Shown here one piece after another: positions 33,113 to 42,789 of a stretch of 64,000 nt of DNA (position 1 is its first letter; each line of letters starts with the position of its first letter). The stretch comes from Fen-1077 sp050014355 (GTDB lineage: Bacteria > Chloroflexota > Dehalococcoidia > Dehalococcoidales > RBG-16-60-22), in NCBI GenBank assembly GCA_050014355.1, contig JBEKDL010000004.1:23000-86999 (forward strand). Direction: 5' to 3'. A model generated the notes under the pieces. It searched no databases and was not told where the DNA came from. It saw only the letters and a program-made list of their open reading frames with translations. A program made the translations under genes and the position numbers.

Positions 33113-35746
33113 ATGCATAAGTTAAAACGCCGGCTGATAGGCGGCGCGTTGGTGTTCGCGTTGCTGTTTGTATGCCTGTTCATTCCAGCGTTAATACCCC
33201 GCGCCGAAGCCGGCACGTTAGCGGCGTCCTCCCCGGCCCCCGACCTCACGATTGCATCAATTACCATTTCACCGGATACGCCTTCCATCGGGGATACGGT
33301 AACTTTCACCGTGACAGTACAGAACCGGGGAGACGGCCCGGCAGCGGCATCTCTGCTCGCCTGTTTTATCGATGAGCAAAACTTTGCTACGAGCCAGGTT
33401 GACGCAATAAATGCCGGCGCGGTCACGATGATAACTTTTACCTGGAAAGCGAAGGCGGGGCCGCACGTATTCAGGGCGGTCATCGATAGTAATGACAGCA
33501 TCGCCGAGTCCGACGAGAACAATAACGATAGGACGATCGCTTTTTCCGTCCTCGCGGCGGACCTTACCGTCAAGGCGATTTCATGGGTGCCGGTCAGTCC
33601 GGCCATGGGAGATACCGTAACTTTTACGGTAACGATTACCAACCGGGGCGATAAAAAAGCCGGTAGTTCCCAGCTCGATTTTTCCATCGACGGCAATTCA
33701 CGGGGTTACCGCACCCTTCTCCCGATAGAAGCCGGCGCCAGCGTCAACGAGACCTATACCTGGGTGGCTTTATCCGGCACGCATAACATCAGGGCCGTCG
33801 CGGATGTGCTGCAGCAGGTTGCCGAGAGCGATGAGACCAATAACGCTCTGGAGGCTACCCTGGCGACCGCTCTCCCCGACCTGATAATCAATTCTTTGAC
33901 CGTTTCTCCTCAGAGTATTTTGGCTGGTGATAATGTTACATTAACGGCTATAGTTATAAACCAGGGCAGCGGCAGAGCGGTACCATCTATAGTAGCGTGC
34001 TATGTCGACAACACGCTTTGGGATTCAACCTACGTTAGCTTTTTGAGTCCAGGTGAGACTTCGACAGTAACATTCGAGTGGACAACCGATGATAATCCGC
34101 ACCTCTTCAAAATAATCGCCGATGCCACCGATGTAGTCAAAGAAAGCGATGAGACCAACAATGTGGCGACCGCTCCATCGCCCCTGGTCTTACCTGACCT
34201 TGTTATCCAGAACATCACATGGTCACCTGTATCTCCCGTAATAAACACTCCGGTGATATTTACGATTACGGTTGCAAACCAGGGTAAATGCAAGTCCTCC
34301 TACACTGACCTTAAATACGGAATAAATACTATTTACCAGTTTACCGCGGTAATTAGCGATCTGGCCCCCGGTGAAACGGCCACGACCACGTTTATGTGGA
34401 TTCCGGCGTACCCGTCATTCACCATACAGGCCGCCATCGATACCGCCAATTCTGTCCGAGAAAGCAATGAGTCTAATAACACCTTAACGAAAACGGTTAA
34501 CTGCATAAATCCCGCGCCGACCGCCGACCTTATCGTTCAGGACCTCACTGTATCGCCGGCGAAGCCGGTAATCGGAGACACTGTCACGCTAAGCTTGAGT
34601 GTAAAAAATCAGGGCACCGGCACGGCGGTCGGTTCGTATGCCGCCATTTATCTGGATGATAGCAGGATAAACACGGTATTTATCGATGAGCTTAGCGCCG
34701 GAGCGACAATCAATAAAGACATGCCTGTCTCGCTTGCAGGCCTTACCTACAAAAGCTCGTACAAAATTAGAGTGGAACTCGATTGTAACAGCAACGTATT
34801 GGAGACCAATGAATTTAACAATACGAAGGAAATATCTTTCTCGGTGCTCGCCCCGGACCTCATTGTCCAGAGCATAGAATGGGCGCCGGAACTGCCCGCC
34901 GCCGGAGGGCGCATTACATTTGATATTACGGTGAAAAACCGCGGCGACGCGAAGGCCGGTAGCTACAAAATTTCCTACTACGTCGATAACGTTTTTGCCG
35001 GCCAGCACCTCATCGAGACTATGGAACCCGGGGCCACGGTTAACCGGTCTTTCACCTGGACGGTTCAAAAGGAACCGTTCACCCTCAATGCGGTTATTGA
35101 TGAAGCCAACGAAATCAAGGAACAGGATAAATCTAATAACAGTAAATCAGTCACTATACCTGCTCCTGATTTGGTAATCGATTTGATAACATGGACGCCG
35201 GAAAAGCCGGTAGAAATCGGTCTGGTTACTTTCACCGTTGGCATTAAAAATCGAGGGTACGGCCAGTCCCCCGGCACTCTTTTATATTGCTATATCGATA
35301 GCGCCGCGCCGCTAAGTCTGAAAACCGGGGAAATCGGCCCCGGCGGGACAACATCCATCACCTTCACTAACTCGTTCATGTCCGGCGGGCACGTCATCCG
35401 CTTAATAGCGGACGGTAATGATGCCGTGGCCGAGAGCGATGAATCAAATAATGAGAAAACCATCAATATCTCCGTACAACCCTTGCCTAATACCGCATCA
35501 ACCGTTGCAGTCAAGCCAGCAACCGCCGTTTCCGTAACCACCCCTAACCCCGGGGTAACCCCCTCCCCACTGAATAAAACTCCGGCCCAGACGGCAACGG
35601 GTAACATCACCTCCAATCTTAAGTCCGCGCCGCCGAAATGGCAGAGTATCCTCCAGAACCGCTGGCTCATCATCGGCGTGGCCGTGCTGGGCATCGGCGC
35701 TATCGGGGTGCTGCTGGTTTTCAGGAGGAAGAGGAAAAACAAGTAA
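33113..35746 (+). CDS. Surface-anchored protein with seven CARDB repeats
   Basis: An 877-residue secreted protein. It has a signal peptide (residues 1-33, ending PRAEAG) and seven CARDB adhesion-type beta-sandwich repeats of about 105 residues. Each starts with a (A/P)DL(I/T)(V/I)xxIxxxP pattern near residues 42, 148, 254, 361, 470, 581 and 685 and ends with an ESDExNN-like turn. A Thr/Pro-rich linker (about 790-840) and a C-terminal membrane helix with a FRRKRKNK stop-transfer tail anchor it. It is probably a cell-surface or adhesion protein; the ligand is unknown. It could instead be an S-layer component. Confidence 0.85.
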   Translation: MHKLKRRLIGGALVFALLFVCLFIPALIPRAEAGTLAASSPAPDLTIASITISPDTPSIGDTVTFTVTVQNRGDGPAAASLLACFIDEQNFATSQVDAINAGAVTMITFTWKAKAGPHVFRAVIDSNDSIAESDENNNDRTIAFSVLAADLTVKAISWVPVSPAMGDTVTFTVTITNRGDKKAGSSQLDFSIDGNSRGYRTLLPIEAGASVNETYTWVALSGTHNIRAVADVLQQVAESDETNNALEATLATALPDLIINSLTVSPQSILAGDNVTLTAIVINQGSGRAVPSIVACYVDNTLWDSTYVSFLSPGETSTVTFEWTTDDNPHLFKIIADATDVVKESDETNNVATAPSPLVLPDLVIQNITWSPVSPVINTPVIFTITVANQGKCKSSYTDLKYGINTIYQFTAVISDLAPGETATTTFMWIPAYPSFTIQAAIDTANSVRESNESNNTLTKTVNCINPAPTADLIVQDLTVSPAKPVIGDTVTLSLSVKNQGTGTAVGSYAAIYLDDSRINTVFIDELSAGATINKDMPVSLAGLTYKSSYKIRVELDCNSNVLETNEFNNTKEISFSVLAPDLIVQSIEWAPELPAAGGRITFDITVKNRGDAKAGSYKISYYVDNVFAGQHLIETMEPGATVNRSFTWTVQKEPFTLNAVIDEANEIKEQDKSNNSKSVTIPAPDLVIDLITWTPEKPVEIGLVTFTVGIKNRGYGQSPGTLLYCYIDSAAPLSLKTGEIGPGGTTSITFTNSFMSGGHVIRLIADGNDAVAESDESNNEKTINISVQPLPNTASTVAVKPATAVSVTTPNPGVTPSPLNKTPAQTATGNITSNLKSAPPKWQSILQNRWLIIGVAVLGIGAIGVLLVFRRKRKNK

Positions 35747-35866
35747 CTTTATGTAAAGCTTGCCCCTGACCTATATTGCCAAGATACCCCTCCCTAACTG
35801 TTTTATTGACGTAACTTCCATATCAGCGATAAGATTAAATTAGATTTGCAGCGGAGAAGTTTGCTC

Positions 35867-36565
35867 ATGACAGATTTAAACCAGAGAATAGGCCATCTGG
35901 CACAGCGGCTACTCGAGGCAAAATATGTTGTCGTATTCACGGGCGCGGGCATCAGCACGGACTCCGGCTTGAGAGACTTCCGCGGGCCGGACGGCCTCTG
36001 GACGCGGCGCGATAAGGGTCTGCCCACGCCGGAGCAAAACTGGACCGGCGTCGAGCCGAACTCCGGGCATGTCGCCATCTTCGAACTCCAGGAGCTGGGC
36101 AAGCTGGCTTTCCTTATTTCCCAGAACGTGGACAACCTGCACCTGAAATCGGGTATCAGGCCAGAAATTCTGGCGGAGCTGCACGGCAACCTGACCAAGG
36201 TGCGCTGCGTCAATTGCGAGTTCAAGATGGACAGAATGGAGGACGAACGCGCTTGTCCGCTTTGCGGCGGGAAGCTGAAATCAACGGTGGTGAACTTCGG
36301 CGACTCGCTGCCGGCTAAAGACCTGGAGGAATCTTACGAACATTCGCAGAAATGCGACCTTTTTATCGTAGTGGGTTCCAGCCTGGTAGTCTACCCGGCG
36401 GCGGAGATGCCACGGGTGGCTTTAGAGGCCGGGGCCAAGCTGGTCATCATCAACCAGGGTGAAACTCTGTATGATGCACATGCCCACCTGCGCTTTTCCG
36501 AGGGCATCGACGAGGTGCTGCCGGCGGCGGTGGAGAGGCTGAAAGGATTGATGAAAAATTCTTAG
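35867..36565 (+). CDS. NAD-dependent protein deacylase (sirtuin)
   Basis: A 232-residue Sir2-family enzyme that removes acyl groups from lysines using NAD. It has GAGIS (residues 26-30), DFRGPDGLW, QNVDN (86-90) with LH following, catalytic His106 in ELHGN, zinc cysteines C114/C117 and C130/C133, and VVNFGDSLP. I choose ATG 35867, preceded by GGAGAAG, instead of the earlier in-frame TTG 35846. It is a class III/U-like bacterial sirtuin of CobB length. The neighbours do not name its target; acetyl-CoA synthetase is the usual one. Confidence 0.92.
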   Translation: MTDLNQRIGHLAQRLLEAKYVVVFTGAGISTDSGLRDFRGPDGLWTRRDKGLPTPEQNWTGVEPNSGHVAIFELQELGKLAFLISQNVDNLHLKSGIRPEILAELHGNLTKVRCVNCEFKMDRMEDERACPLCGGKLKSTVVNFGDSLPAKDLEESYEHSQKCDLFIVVGSSLVVYPAAEMPRVALEAGAKLVIINQGETLYDAHAHLRFSEGIDEVLPAAVERLKGLMKNS

Positions 36566-36603
36566 CTATCTCCGTCATTAACGCCGCGCCTTTTTTCCCC
36601 GCC

Positions 36604-36632
36604 CACTGGATTCCTGCTTTCACCGGAATGAT
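36604..36632. repeat. REP-like dispersed repeat copy
   Basis: ACTGGATTCC...TTTCACCGGAATGA. A related, better preserved copy with a perfect 8-base stem lies at 60176-60200. The two copies share the order CTGGATTCC-GGCTTTC-CCGGAATG with a few mismatches. It occupies the spacer between the sirtuin and the convergent VLRF1 gene. Confidence 0.6.
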
Positions 36633-36634
36633 GT

Positions 36635-37369
36635 TTACTCGGTAAACTCCACCACTGTGCTCGACCATACCCGGGAGACCGCTTTTTCCAGCACTGCCTG
36701 CCGCGGGTCAGGGATATCCAGCAGCGGCGGCAGGACCAGCGTTTTCAACTGCATTAACAGAGGACAGTACTTTTGCAGCAGCTGTATTGTATCGCGGGCG
36801 CCGCCGTAGACAATGTAGTCCAGTTTTTTAACATAAGGCCCGAGCGTTTCATGGACATGCTCGCAGACGCGGTTGAGGAACGTTTCTATCTGTTTATCGC
36901 GGTGGCGCTCGAACCGGTGCGCCGAAGAGCCACCCTGCCGATGCCGCCCGTGGACAAGCCCCGTGCCCACCTTGCTGCTTATGAGTTGTTCGCCGCGGGA
37001 CACGCCCACCGCGTAAGCACCCAGCCTCACCAGCACCAGACCAATCACCAGGTCGCGCTCTATCTGCGAGCGTACCTGCTCCAGGTCGAGGGGCTGTACC
37101 GCCTGCTTTTCCGTGGCGGGGAAAGGGGGCACAACGAGGCACTTTTGCGCGGCGCTCCAGAAAACATAGCAGCCTGTTTTCGAACCGGCAGCCAACTTTA
37201 TTAAATGAGGATGCACGTCTTCGGGTATTTCACCCAGCTTGCAGACTCCCTGCGTTTCCTCCGGCGCGAGGTTAGGCGGTAAACAGAACGCGGCGGCCTT
37301 CCCGGGCACGCCTTTCAGGCTTTCCAGGTATTCCAGCGTCGCTTGACGATTCAAAATACGTTTTTTCAT
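36635..37369 (-). CDS. VLRF1-type (Vms1-like) peptidyl-tRNA hydrolase/release factor
   Basis: A 244-residue protein. Residues 105-235 match the eRF1-domain-2-like VLRF1 fold in its actinobacterial/chloroflexi form: LVRLGAYAVGVSRGEQL, then the loop H140-G-R...Q145-G-G...R152-F (HGRHRQGGSSAHRF), then an Arg/Glu helix and IVYGGARDTIQ. Vms1/ANKZF1 relatives cleave nascent chains from tRNA on split 60S/50S subunits. The glutamine of the usual catalytic loop is not obvious; Q145 before GG is the only candidate. Its start codon overlaps the mutS2 stop (ATGA), so the two proteins are coupled. An assignment to ribosome rescue is inferred. Confidence 0.75.
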   Translation of the reverse strand: MKKRILNRQATLEYLESLKGVPGKAAAFCLPPNLAPEETQGVCKLGEIPEDVHPHLIKLAAGSKTGCYVFWSAAQKCLVVPPFPATEKQAVQPLDLEQVRSQIERDLVIGLVLVRLGAYAVGVSRGEQLISSKVGTGLVHGRHRQGGSSAHRFERHRDKQIETFLNRVCEHVHETLGPYVKKLDYIVYGGARDTIQLLQKYCPLLMQLKTLVLPPLLDIPDPRQAVLEKAVSRVWSSTVVEFTE

Positions 37370-39735
37370 AATTTGACCACCGTGGCGCCGTCGCCGCCTT
37401 CATTGCGCTCACCAGGTCGGAATGATTTTACCAGGGGGTGCGCGGCGAGCATTTCACGCACGATATTGCGCACTGTGCCGGTCGCAATGCCGTGGACAAT
37501 GCGCACTTCGGTCATGTCCGCGCGGACCGCATCGTTAAGATAGCTATCCAGCGCCGGTTCCACCTCGTCGGCGCGCTTGCCGCGGAGGTCGAGTTCCCGC
37601 GGGACTCTCCTGCCGACCGGCTCGATGTGCGGCGGCGCTGTTGAGTCCGGCAAGGCAGACGCTTTAACCACGCTGTCCAGTCCCAGCCTCATCTTCGTCC
37701 TGCCGGACTGTACTTCAATTTCCCCGGTCTCTTCCGAAATCGAAAGCACCGTGGCGGTCAGGCCGGCTTCCTTTACCCGCACCGTGTCCCCTACTTTAAT
37801 CAGTCCGGCATCCGCTTCCGGCTTTTCCGCTAAATGGGGCTGCCAGATATCTTTTTCGAGCTGCTCGCGCACTGTAGATAAGCTGCGCCTGGCCTTTTCG
37901 ACACCGGCAGCGGATTTCTTCTTGCGCAGTTCGGCAACCGCCTGGCGGATTTCTCGGTGCAGCTCCGCGGCCTCGCGCACTACCGCGTCACGCGTCTCCT
38001 GAATCGCTTTACGCTCCTCGGTCTTAAGCTTCTGGAGCTCGATATCCAGTTCGGCATTGCGCCGCGCAAAATCATCCCGTTCGGTCTCAAGTTCCTTGTG
38101 GAGCGACGCTATTTTCTGTTTTTCCGCCATCAGGTTAGCGAGCAGCGTTTCCAGCTCCTGACTGCTCCCCGTGAGCATGCCGCGGGCGTCTTTGATTATC
38201 TCCGCCGGAATACCCAGTCGGGCGGCGGTGGCCATGGCGTTGCTGCCGCCGGGGATACCCACCGTCAGCCGATAGGTAGGCGACAGCGTTACAGGGTCGA
38301 ACTCGAGCGAGGCGTTCTCCAGTCCCTGGGTAACATGGGCAAAGGCCTTTAGGTCGCTGTAATGCGTGGTGGCGACGGTCAGCGTCCCGCGCGCCAGGAA
38401 ATAGCGCAGAATAGCCCTGGCCAGGGCGGAGCCTTCGGCGGGGTCGGTACTTGTCCCCAGCTCATCAAGGAGCACCAGGCTCTTGCCCGTGGCGCTTTGA
38501 ATAATCCGGACAACGTTCCCCATATGCCACGAGAAGGTGGAAAGCGTCTGCTCGATGCTCTGTTCGTCGCCGATATCGGCAAAAATACCGTCGAAAAGCG
38601 GCAGCCGACTCTCCGCCGCGGCCGGGATAGGCATACCCGCCTGCGCCATCAGGCTTAACAGTCCAATGGTCTTGAGCGTCACTGTCTTACCGCCGGTGTT
38701 CGGGCCGGTGATAATCAATCCGGTGAAGTCCTGCCCCAGTTCCAGTGAGAAGGACACGGCTTTATCACCGAGGAGAGGATGGCGCGCCTCTACCAGCTTG
38801 ATAAAGCCCGGCTGCTTTCGCGGGGCGCTAAAATTACTATCCGGCTCGATGATTTCAGGCTCGACGGCCTTTATTCTCTGTGCGTACCTGGCTTTGGCCA
38901 TGACTAAATCTAACTCGGCAACCAGCTCGATAGAGCGGGAAATATCGTCGCTGTGAGCGCCCACCTCGGCGCTCAAGAGACGCAGCACTTTCTCCACCTC
39001 GCGCCTCTCTTCGATGACCAGCTCCCGCAGCGCGTTGCCCAGCCCCACGGTGGCCGTAGGCTCCATGAAAACCGTGGCGCCAGTGTTGGAGATATCGTGG
39101 ACGATGCCTTTGACATCGTGGCGATTTTCCACCTTGACGAGGATGACATAGCGCCCTTCGCGTTCAGTTATAACATCCTCCTGGAGAAGACGGCTGCCCC
39201 GCGGCGACCTTATGATGGCCTCCAGCCGCTCCAGGATTTGCCCGCGCGTTTCGCGCAGTTGCTGGCGGATGGCGGAAAGAGACGGAGATGCCGTATCCAG
39301 GACTTCTCCCGCCGGGTCGAGGCAGGCGCCGATGTCTTTTTCAATCTGGCGCAGCTCGGCGATGCCCTCGGCGATGTTCCAGAGCAGCGGGAAATCCGCC
39401 GCGATGCTTTTAAGATAGCGGCGCAGCTCGTGCATGGCGGCGAGCGCCTGCTGGACTTCCAGCAAGCTTAAAGGCTCAAGGATGCCTTCCAGCGCCGCCA
39501 GCCGGACCTTATCGCGGATATCGGTCACGCTGCCAATGGAAAAGCCCCTGTCCTGTGCCAGCAGCCGGCGCGCCTCGGCCGTTTGCTGCAGCAGTTGCGA
39601 TATCTCCATAAAATCCTGCAACGGCGCTAAAGCGACGGCCAGTTCGCGGCTGGCGGAAAAAGAGGTATAACCCGCCAGTATTTCCTTTATCCGCGGGAAC
39701 TCCAGCATTTCCAGGCTTTTATTATCCATGCTCAT
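37366..39735 (-). CDS. mutS2: MutS2 endonuclease/ribosome-splitting ATPase
   Basis: A 789-residue MutS2. It has a core lever/clamp region (residues 1-330), ATPase with Walker A GPNTGGKT (344-351) and DELGTSTDP Walker B, then a long coiled coil (about 515-630, EKQKIASLHKELETERDDF...), a KOW-like segment (GDTVRVKEAGLTATVLSI), and a C-terminal Smr domain (LDLRGKRADEVE...VRIVHGIATG, about 705-785). MutS2 lacks the mismatch-recognition domain. It has been shown in Bacillus to act on collided ribosomes and was earlier linked to suppressing recombination. It is cotranscribed with the VLRF1 gene. Confidence 0.93.
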   Translation of the reverse strand: MSMDNKSLEMLEFPRIKEILAGYTSFSASRELAVALAPLQDFMEISQLLQQTAEARRLLAQDRGFSIGSVTDIRDKVRLAALEGILEPLSLLEVQQALAAMHELRRYLKSIAADFPLLWNIAEGIAELRQIEKDIGACLDPAGEVLDTASPSLSAIRQQLRETRGQILERLEAIIRSPRGSRLLQEDVITEREGRYVILVKVENRHDVKGIVHDISNTGATVFMEPTATVGLGNALRELVIEERREVEKVLRLLSAEVGAHSDDISRSIELVAELDLVMAKARYAQRIKAVEPEIIEPDSNFSAPRKQPGFIKLVEARHPLLGDKAVSFSLELGQDFTGLIITGPNTGGKTVTLKTIGLLSLMAQAGMPIPAAAESRLPLFDGIFADIGDEQSIEQTLSTFSWHMGNVVRIIQSATGKSLVLLDELGTSTDPAEGSALARAILRYFLARGTLTVATTHYSDLKAFAHVTQGLENASLEFDPVTLSPTYRLTVGIPGGSNAMATAARLGIPAEIIKDARGMLTGSSQELETLLANLMAEKQKIASLHKELETERDDFARRNAELDIELQKLKTEERKAIQETRDAVVREAAELHREIRQAVAELRKKKSAAGVEKARRSLSTVREQLEKDIWQPHLAEKPEADAGLIKVGDTVRVKEAGLTATVLSISEETGEIEVQSGRTKMRLGLDSVVKASALPDSTAPPHIEPVGRRVPRELDLRGKRADEVEPALDSYLNDAVRADMTEVRIVHGIATGTVRNIVREMLAAHPLVKSFRPGERNEGGDGATVVKL

Positions 39736-39830
39736 GGGTTCTACCGTATTTCCACTTTATTATACCAGCTACTAACATAATTTTTCACAATAGGATTTTA
39801 CGTTCACCGTTTCGTTACCGCTCCCGAACA

Positions 39831-39876
39831 TGCTATAATAATTAGTGAGTCAGCTTTCGGGATAGCTGGCTTATTA
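39831..39876 (+). promoter_or_regulatory. Extended -10 promoter followed by a leader hairpin
   Basis: TGCTATAAT (39831-39839) puts transcription start near 39846. Directly downstream AGTCAGCT and AGCTGGCT form an 8-pair hairpin including one G-T pair (39847-39869), followed by TTATTATTGTTTT. This could be an attenuator or terminator in the leader of the MFS gene, whose ATG is at 39891. Confidence 0.5.
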
Positions 39877-39890
39877 TTGTTTTAACTCCC

Positions 39891-41516
39891 ATGTCACAAG
39901 TACAGATGCATGCCGGCAGCTTGAGCACTTTACCCCGGAAACAGGTCATTATTACCCTAGTAGGTGTGATGATGGCCATGTTCCTGGGCTCACTCGACCA
40001 GACGGTCGTCGGCACGGCCATGCCGCGCATCATTAGCGACCTCGGCGGCTTTAGTCAATACACCTAGGTCACCACGTCCTACATGATTACCTCGGCGGTC
40101 GCGGTGCCGATTGTCGGCAAACTGACGGATATCTACGGGCGCCGGATTTTTTATATCTGCGGCGTGGCTATCTTCACGGTGGGGTCGGTTTTATGCGGTT
40201 TCAGCCACACCATCACGCAGATTATTTTCTTCCGGGGTTTCCAGGGAATCGGCGCCGGCATCATGATGGCCAATGCTTTTACTACCATCGGCGACCTGTT
40301 CCCTCCGGCCGTGCGCGGCAAGTACCAGGGGCTGATGAGCTCGGTTTTCGGGGTTTCATCGATTATCGGACCTACACTGGGAGGGTATATCACCGATACT
40401 CTGTCCTGGCACTGGATATTTTTCGTCAATATACCCCTGGGGCTGGCGGTTATTTTCCTCTTTATTTTCTACTTCCCCAACATACGGCGGGATAATTTAA
40501 AGCATAGCATCGATTACACCGGCGTGGCCCTGCTGATACTGGTCGTGGTGCCTCTGCTGCTGGCCCTCTCATGGGGAGATGTGGAATATCCCTGGAGCTC
40601 TCCGCAAATCATTGGCATGTTTGCCTTCTCGGCCATCGCATTTCTCTTTTTCTTCCTGGTGGAAAGGCGCAGCCAGGAACCTATCGTGCCTTTATCGCTT
40701 TTTAAAAATCGTATCGTGGCTGTCTCGCAAGTGATGACTTTTCTGACGTGGTTTGGCATGTTCGGCAGCACCATCTTCGTCCCGCTTTTTTTCCAGGGCG
40801 TGCTGGGTGATAAAGCTACCGCTAGCGGTAACTTCCTTACGCCGATGATGCTGGGCAACGTCTTCGGCGCTTTTATTTCCGGCCAGTTCCTCTCACGCAC
40901 GGGCGGGCATTATCGCATCCAAGGTGCCGTGGGCATGGCAATTTTAACTTTCGGTTTTTTCCTTCTTTCCGGGATGAGTATGAGCACTTCACACGCCATC
41001 GCTGTGAGGAATATTATCATTACCGGGTTCGGCATGGGTATTACCATGCCGCTTTACATTATCGCCGTTCAGAATGCGGTGCCATACAGCTTCCTGGGCA
41101 CAGCCACTTCAGTTACCGCTTTTACCCGTTCTGTCGGCGGAACGGTGGGCCTTTCGATATTCGGTTCCATGATGAGCAACCGTTTTGCCACGGAACTGGC
41201 GGTGAGAATACCTGCGGAGGTAAAGGCTGTCGTGCCAGCGGCGCAGCTCGATGCGATGGTGCATAACCCCCAGGCCCTGTTCAGCGCCGAGGCGCAGAGC
41301 CAGCTCCAGGGACTTTTCAGCCAGGCCGGCCAGGGCGGTACCGCCCTTTTCCAGAACATGCTGCAGGCCCTACGCCAGTCTCTCGATACAGCTATCGGCC
41401 ACGTTTTTCTGTTCGCCTTCGGCGCCTTGGCGTTCGGCTTTGTCGTGAACTTTTTCATCAAAGAGATACCGCTACGGGCGCACCACACCATAGATGCGGA
41501 ACCGCTCAAGAAATAG
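39891..41516 (+). pseudogene. MFS drug exporter (DHA2/EmrB-QacA type) interrupted by an amber codon
   Basis: The frame from ATG 39891 encodes a 541-codon, 14-helix DHA2-family transporter, but codon 59 is TAG (40065-40067), where the family has Trp in the SWVVTAYxL-type motif (here Y-T-stop-V-T-T-S-Y-M). A single G-to-A change from TGG explains it. The open part from ATG 40083 (477 residues) retains GRRIFYICG, FRGFQGIGAGIM and later helices but lacks helix 1. Either the gene is inactive, the amber is read through, or the base is a sequencing or strain variant. The rest of the frame is intact, implying a recent change. Confidence 0.8.
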
Positions 41517-41553
41517 CGCCGGAGCGCCACCAATAAGATGGGCTAAGGAAATT

Positions 41554-42789
41554 CTATTCCGACCTTAAGGCCTCGATAGGATTGAGACGGGAGGCGTTCC
41601 AGGCGGGGTAAAAGCCAAAGAACAGCCCGATACCCACTGAAACCGATACGGCCATAATAATTATGTCCGGCGTTATCACCGTCGTATAGATTTTAAGGTA
41701 GTCGAGCGCCGTGGACACCCCCAGGCCAACGACCACCCCGATTATGCCGCCGGCGAAGCACAGCAGGGCCGCTTCAACAAGAAACTGAATCCAGATGTCC
41801 CTTTCCCGGGCGCCCAGCGCTTTGCGGATGCCGATTTCTCTCGTGCGTTCCAACACGGAAACAAGCATGATGTTCATGACGCCGATGCCGCCCACCAGCA
41901 GTGAAATCGCCGCGACAGCCCCGAGCAACAGGGTAAGTTGCCCCGTCGTCTGGGTGAGCGTGCTGGCTATCTGTTCCATCGACTGGATACGGAAATCGCT
42001 ATCCGCAGATGCCGACAGCTGGTGGCGGGTGCGTAACAGGCTGGTGATATCAGCGATGACCTGCTGGGTGTATTTAGAATCGGTGACATCGAGGTTTATC
42101 GATGATACTTGGTTGCCGCCCTGCGCCGTGCGCGCCGGTTGGGAAACCATTTGCTGCATCGTAGTCAGCGGCATATAAACCGCATCGTCAGGAGAACCGA
42201 AGCCGGCGCCCTGGCTCACCAGCACACCGATAACGCGCACAATAACATTGCCCATCCGCATCTGCTGCCCGACGGGTTCAATGTTCGGGAAGAGTGTTGT
42301 AGCCACATTGGAGCCAATTACTGCGTACATCGCAGACTGGTTATAATCATCATCCGAGAATAGATTACCATCGGCCAAATTAAGGTTACTTATTTGAAAA
42401 TATTGAGGGTTTACCCCGGAAACCTGGGCATTAACGTTTTGCGCTCCTACGATAAGCTGCAGGTTGCTGGTGTAGACCGGGGATATCCCCGAGATATTGG
42501 AGACCTGTTCCTGGATGGCCTGGGCATCCTGCATCGTCAGCGTCCTGGTGGCGCCACCGGCGCTCCTGACTCCGCCTGTAGTTGTTGCCCCGGGGCTAAT
42601 TGTAATAAGGTTCGCGCCCATGCGTGAAATATTGGCCAGAATATTCGCGGTGGTCCCCTTGCCGATAGACATCAGGGCGATTACAGCGGCCACACCGATG
42701 ACGATGCCCAGCATGGTCAAAATGCTGCGCAGTTTATGAGTACTGATGCCAACCCAGACAGTCGATAAAACGCCTAACCATTTTTTCAT
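41554..42789 (-). CDS. MacB-like ABC transporter permease
   Basis: A 411-residue permease. It has an N-terminal membrane helix (ILTMLGIVIGVAAVIALMSIG, about residues 22-42), a large extracytoplasmic MacB-PCD domain (about 45-280), then three membrane helices with the conserved VLERTREIGIRKALGARERDIWIQFLVEA coupling loop. This mechanotransmission-type permease works with the 42786 ATPase (4-base overlap) and the 43467 adaptor. It would drive export of a peptide, macrolide or lipid. It ends convergently with the MFS gene. Confidence 0.88.
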   Translation of the reverse strand: MKKWLGVLSTVWVGISTHKLRSILTMLGIVIGVAAVIALMSIGKGTTANILANISRMGANLITISPGATTTGGVRSAGGATRTLTMQDAQAIQEQVSNISGISPVYTSNLQLIVGAQNVNAQVSGVNPQYFQISNLNLADGNLFSDDDYNQSAMYAVIGSNVATTLFPNIEPVGQQMRMGNVIVRVIGVLVSQGAGFGSPDDAVYMPLTTMQQMVSQPARTAQGGNQVSSINLDVTDSKYTQQVIADITSLLRTRHQLSASADSDFRIQSMEQIASTLTQTTGQLTLLLGAVAAISLLVGGIGVMNIMLVSVLERTREIGIRKALGARERDIWIQFLVEAALLCFAGGIIGVVVGLGVSTALDYLKIYTTVITPDIIIMAVSVSVGIGLFFGFYPAWNASRLNPIEALRSE

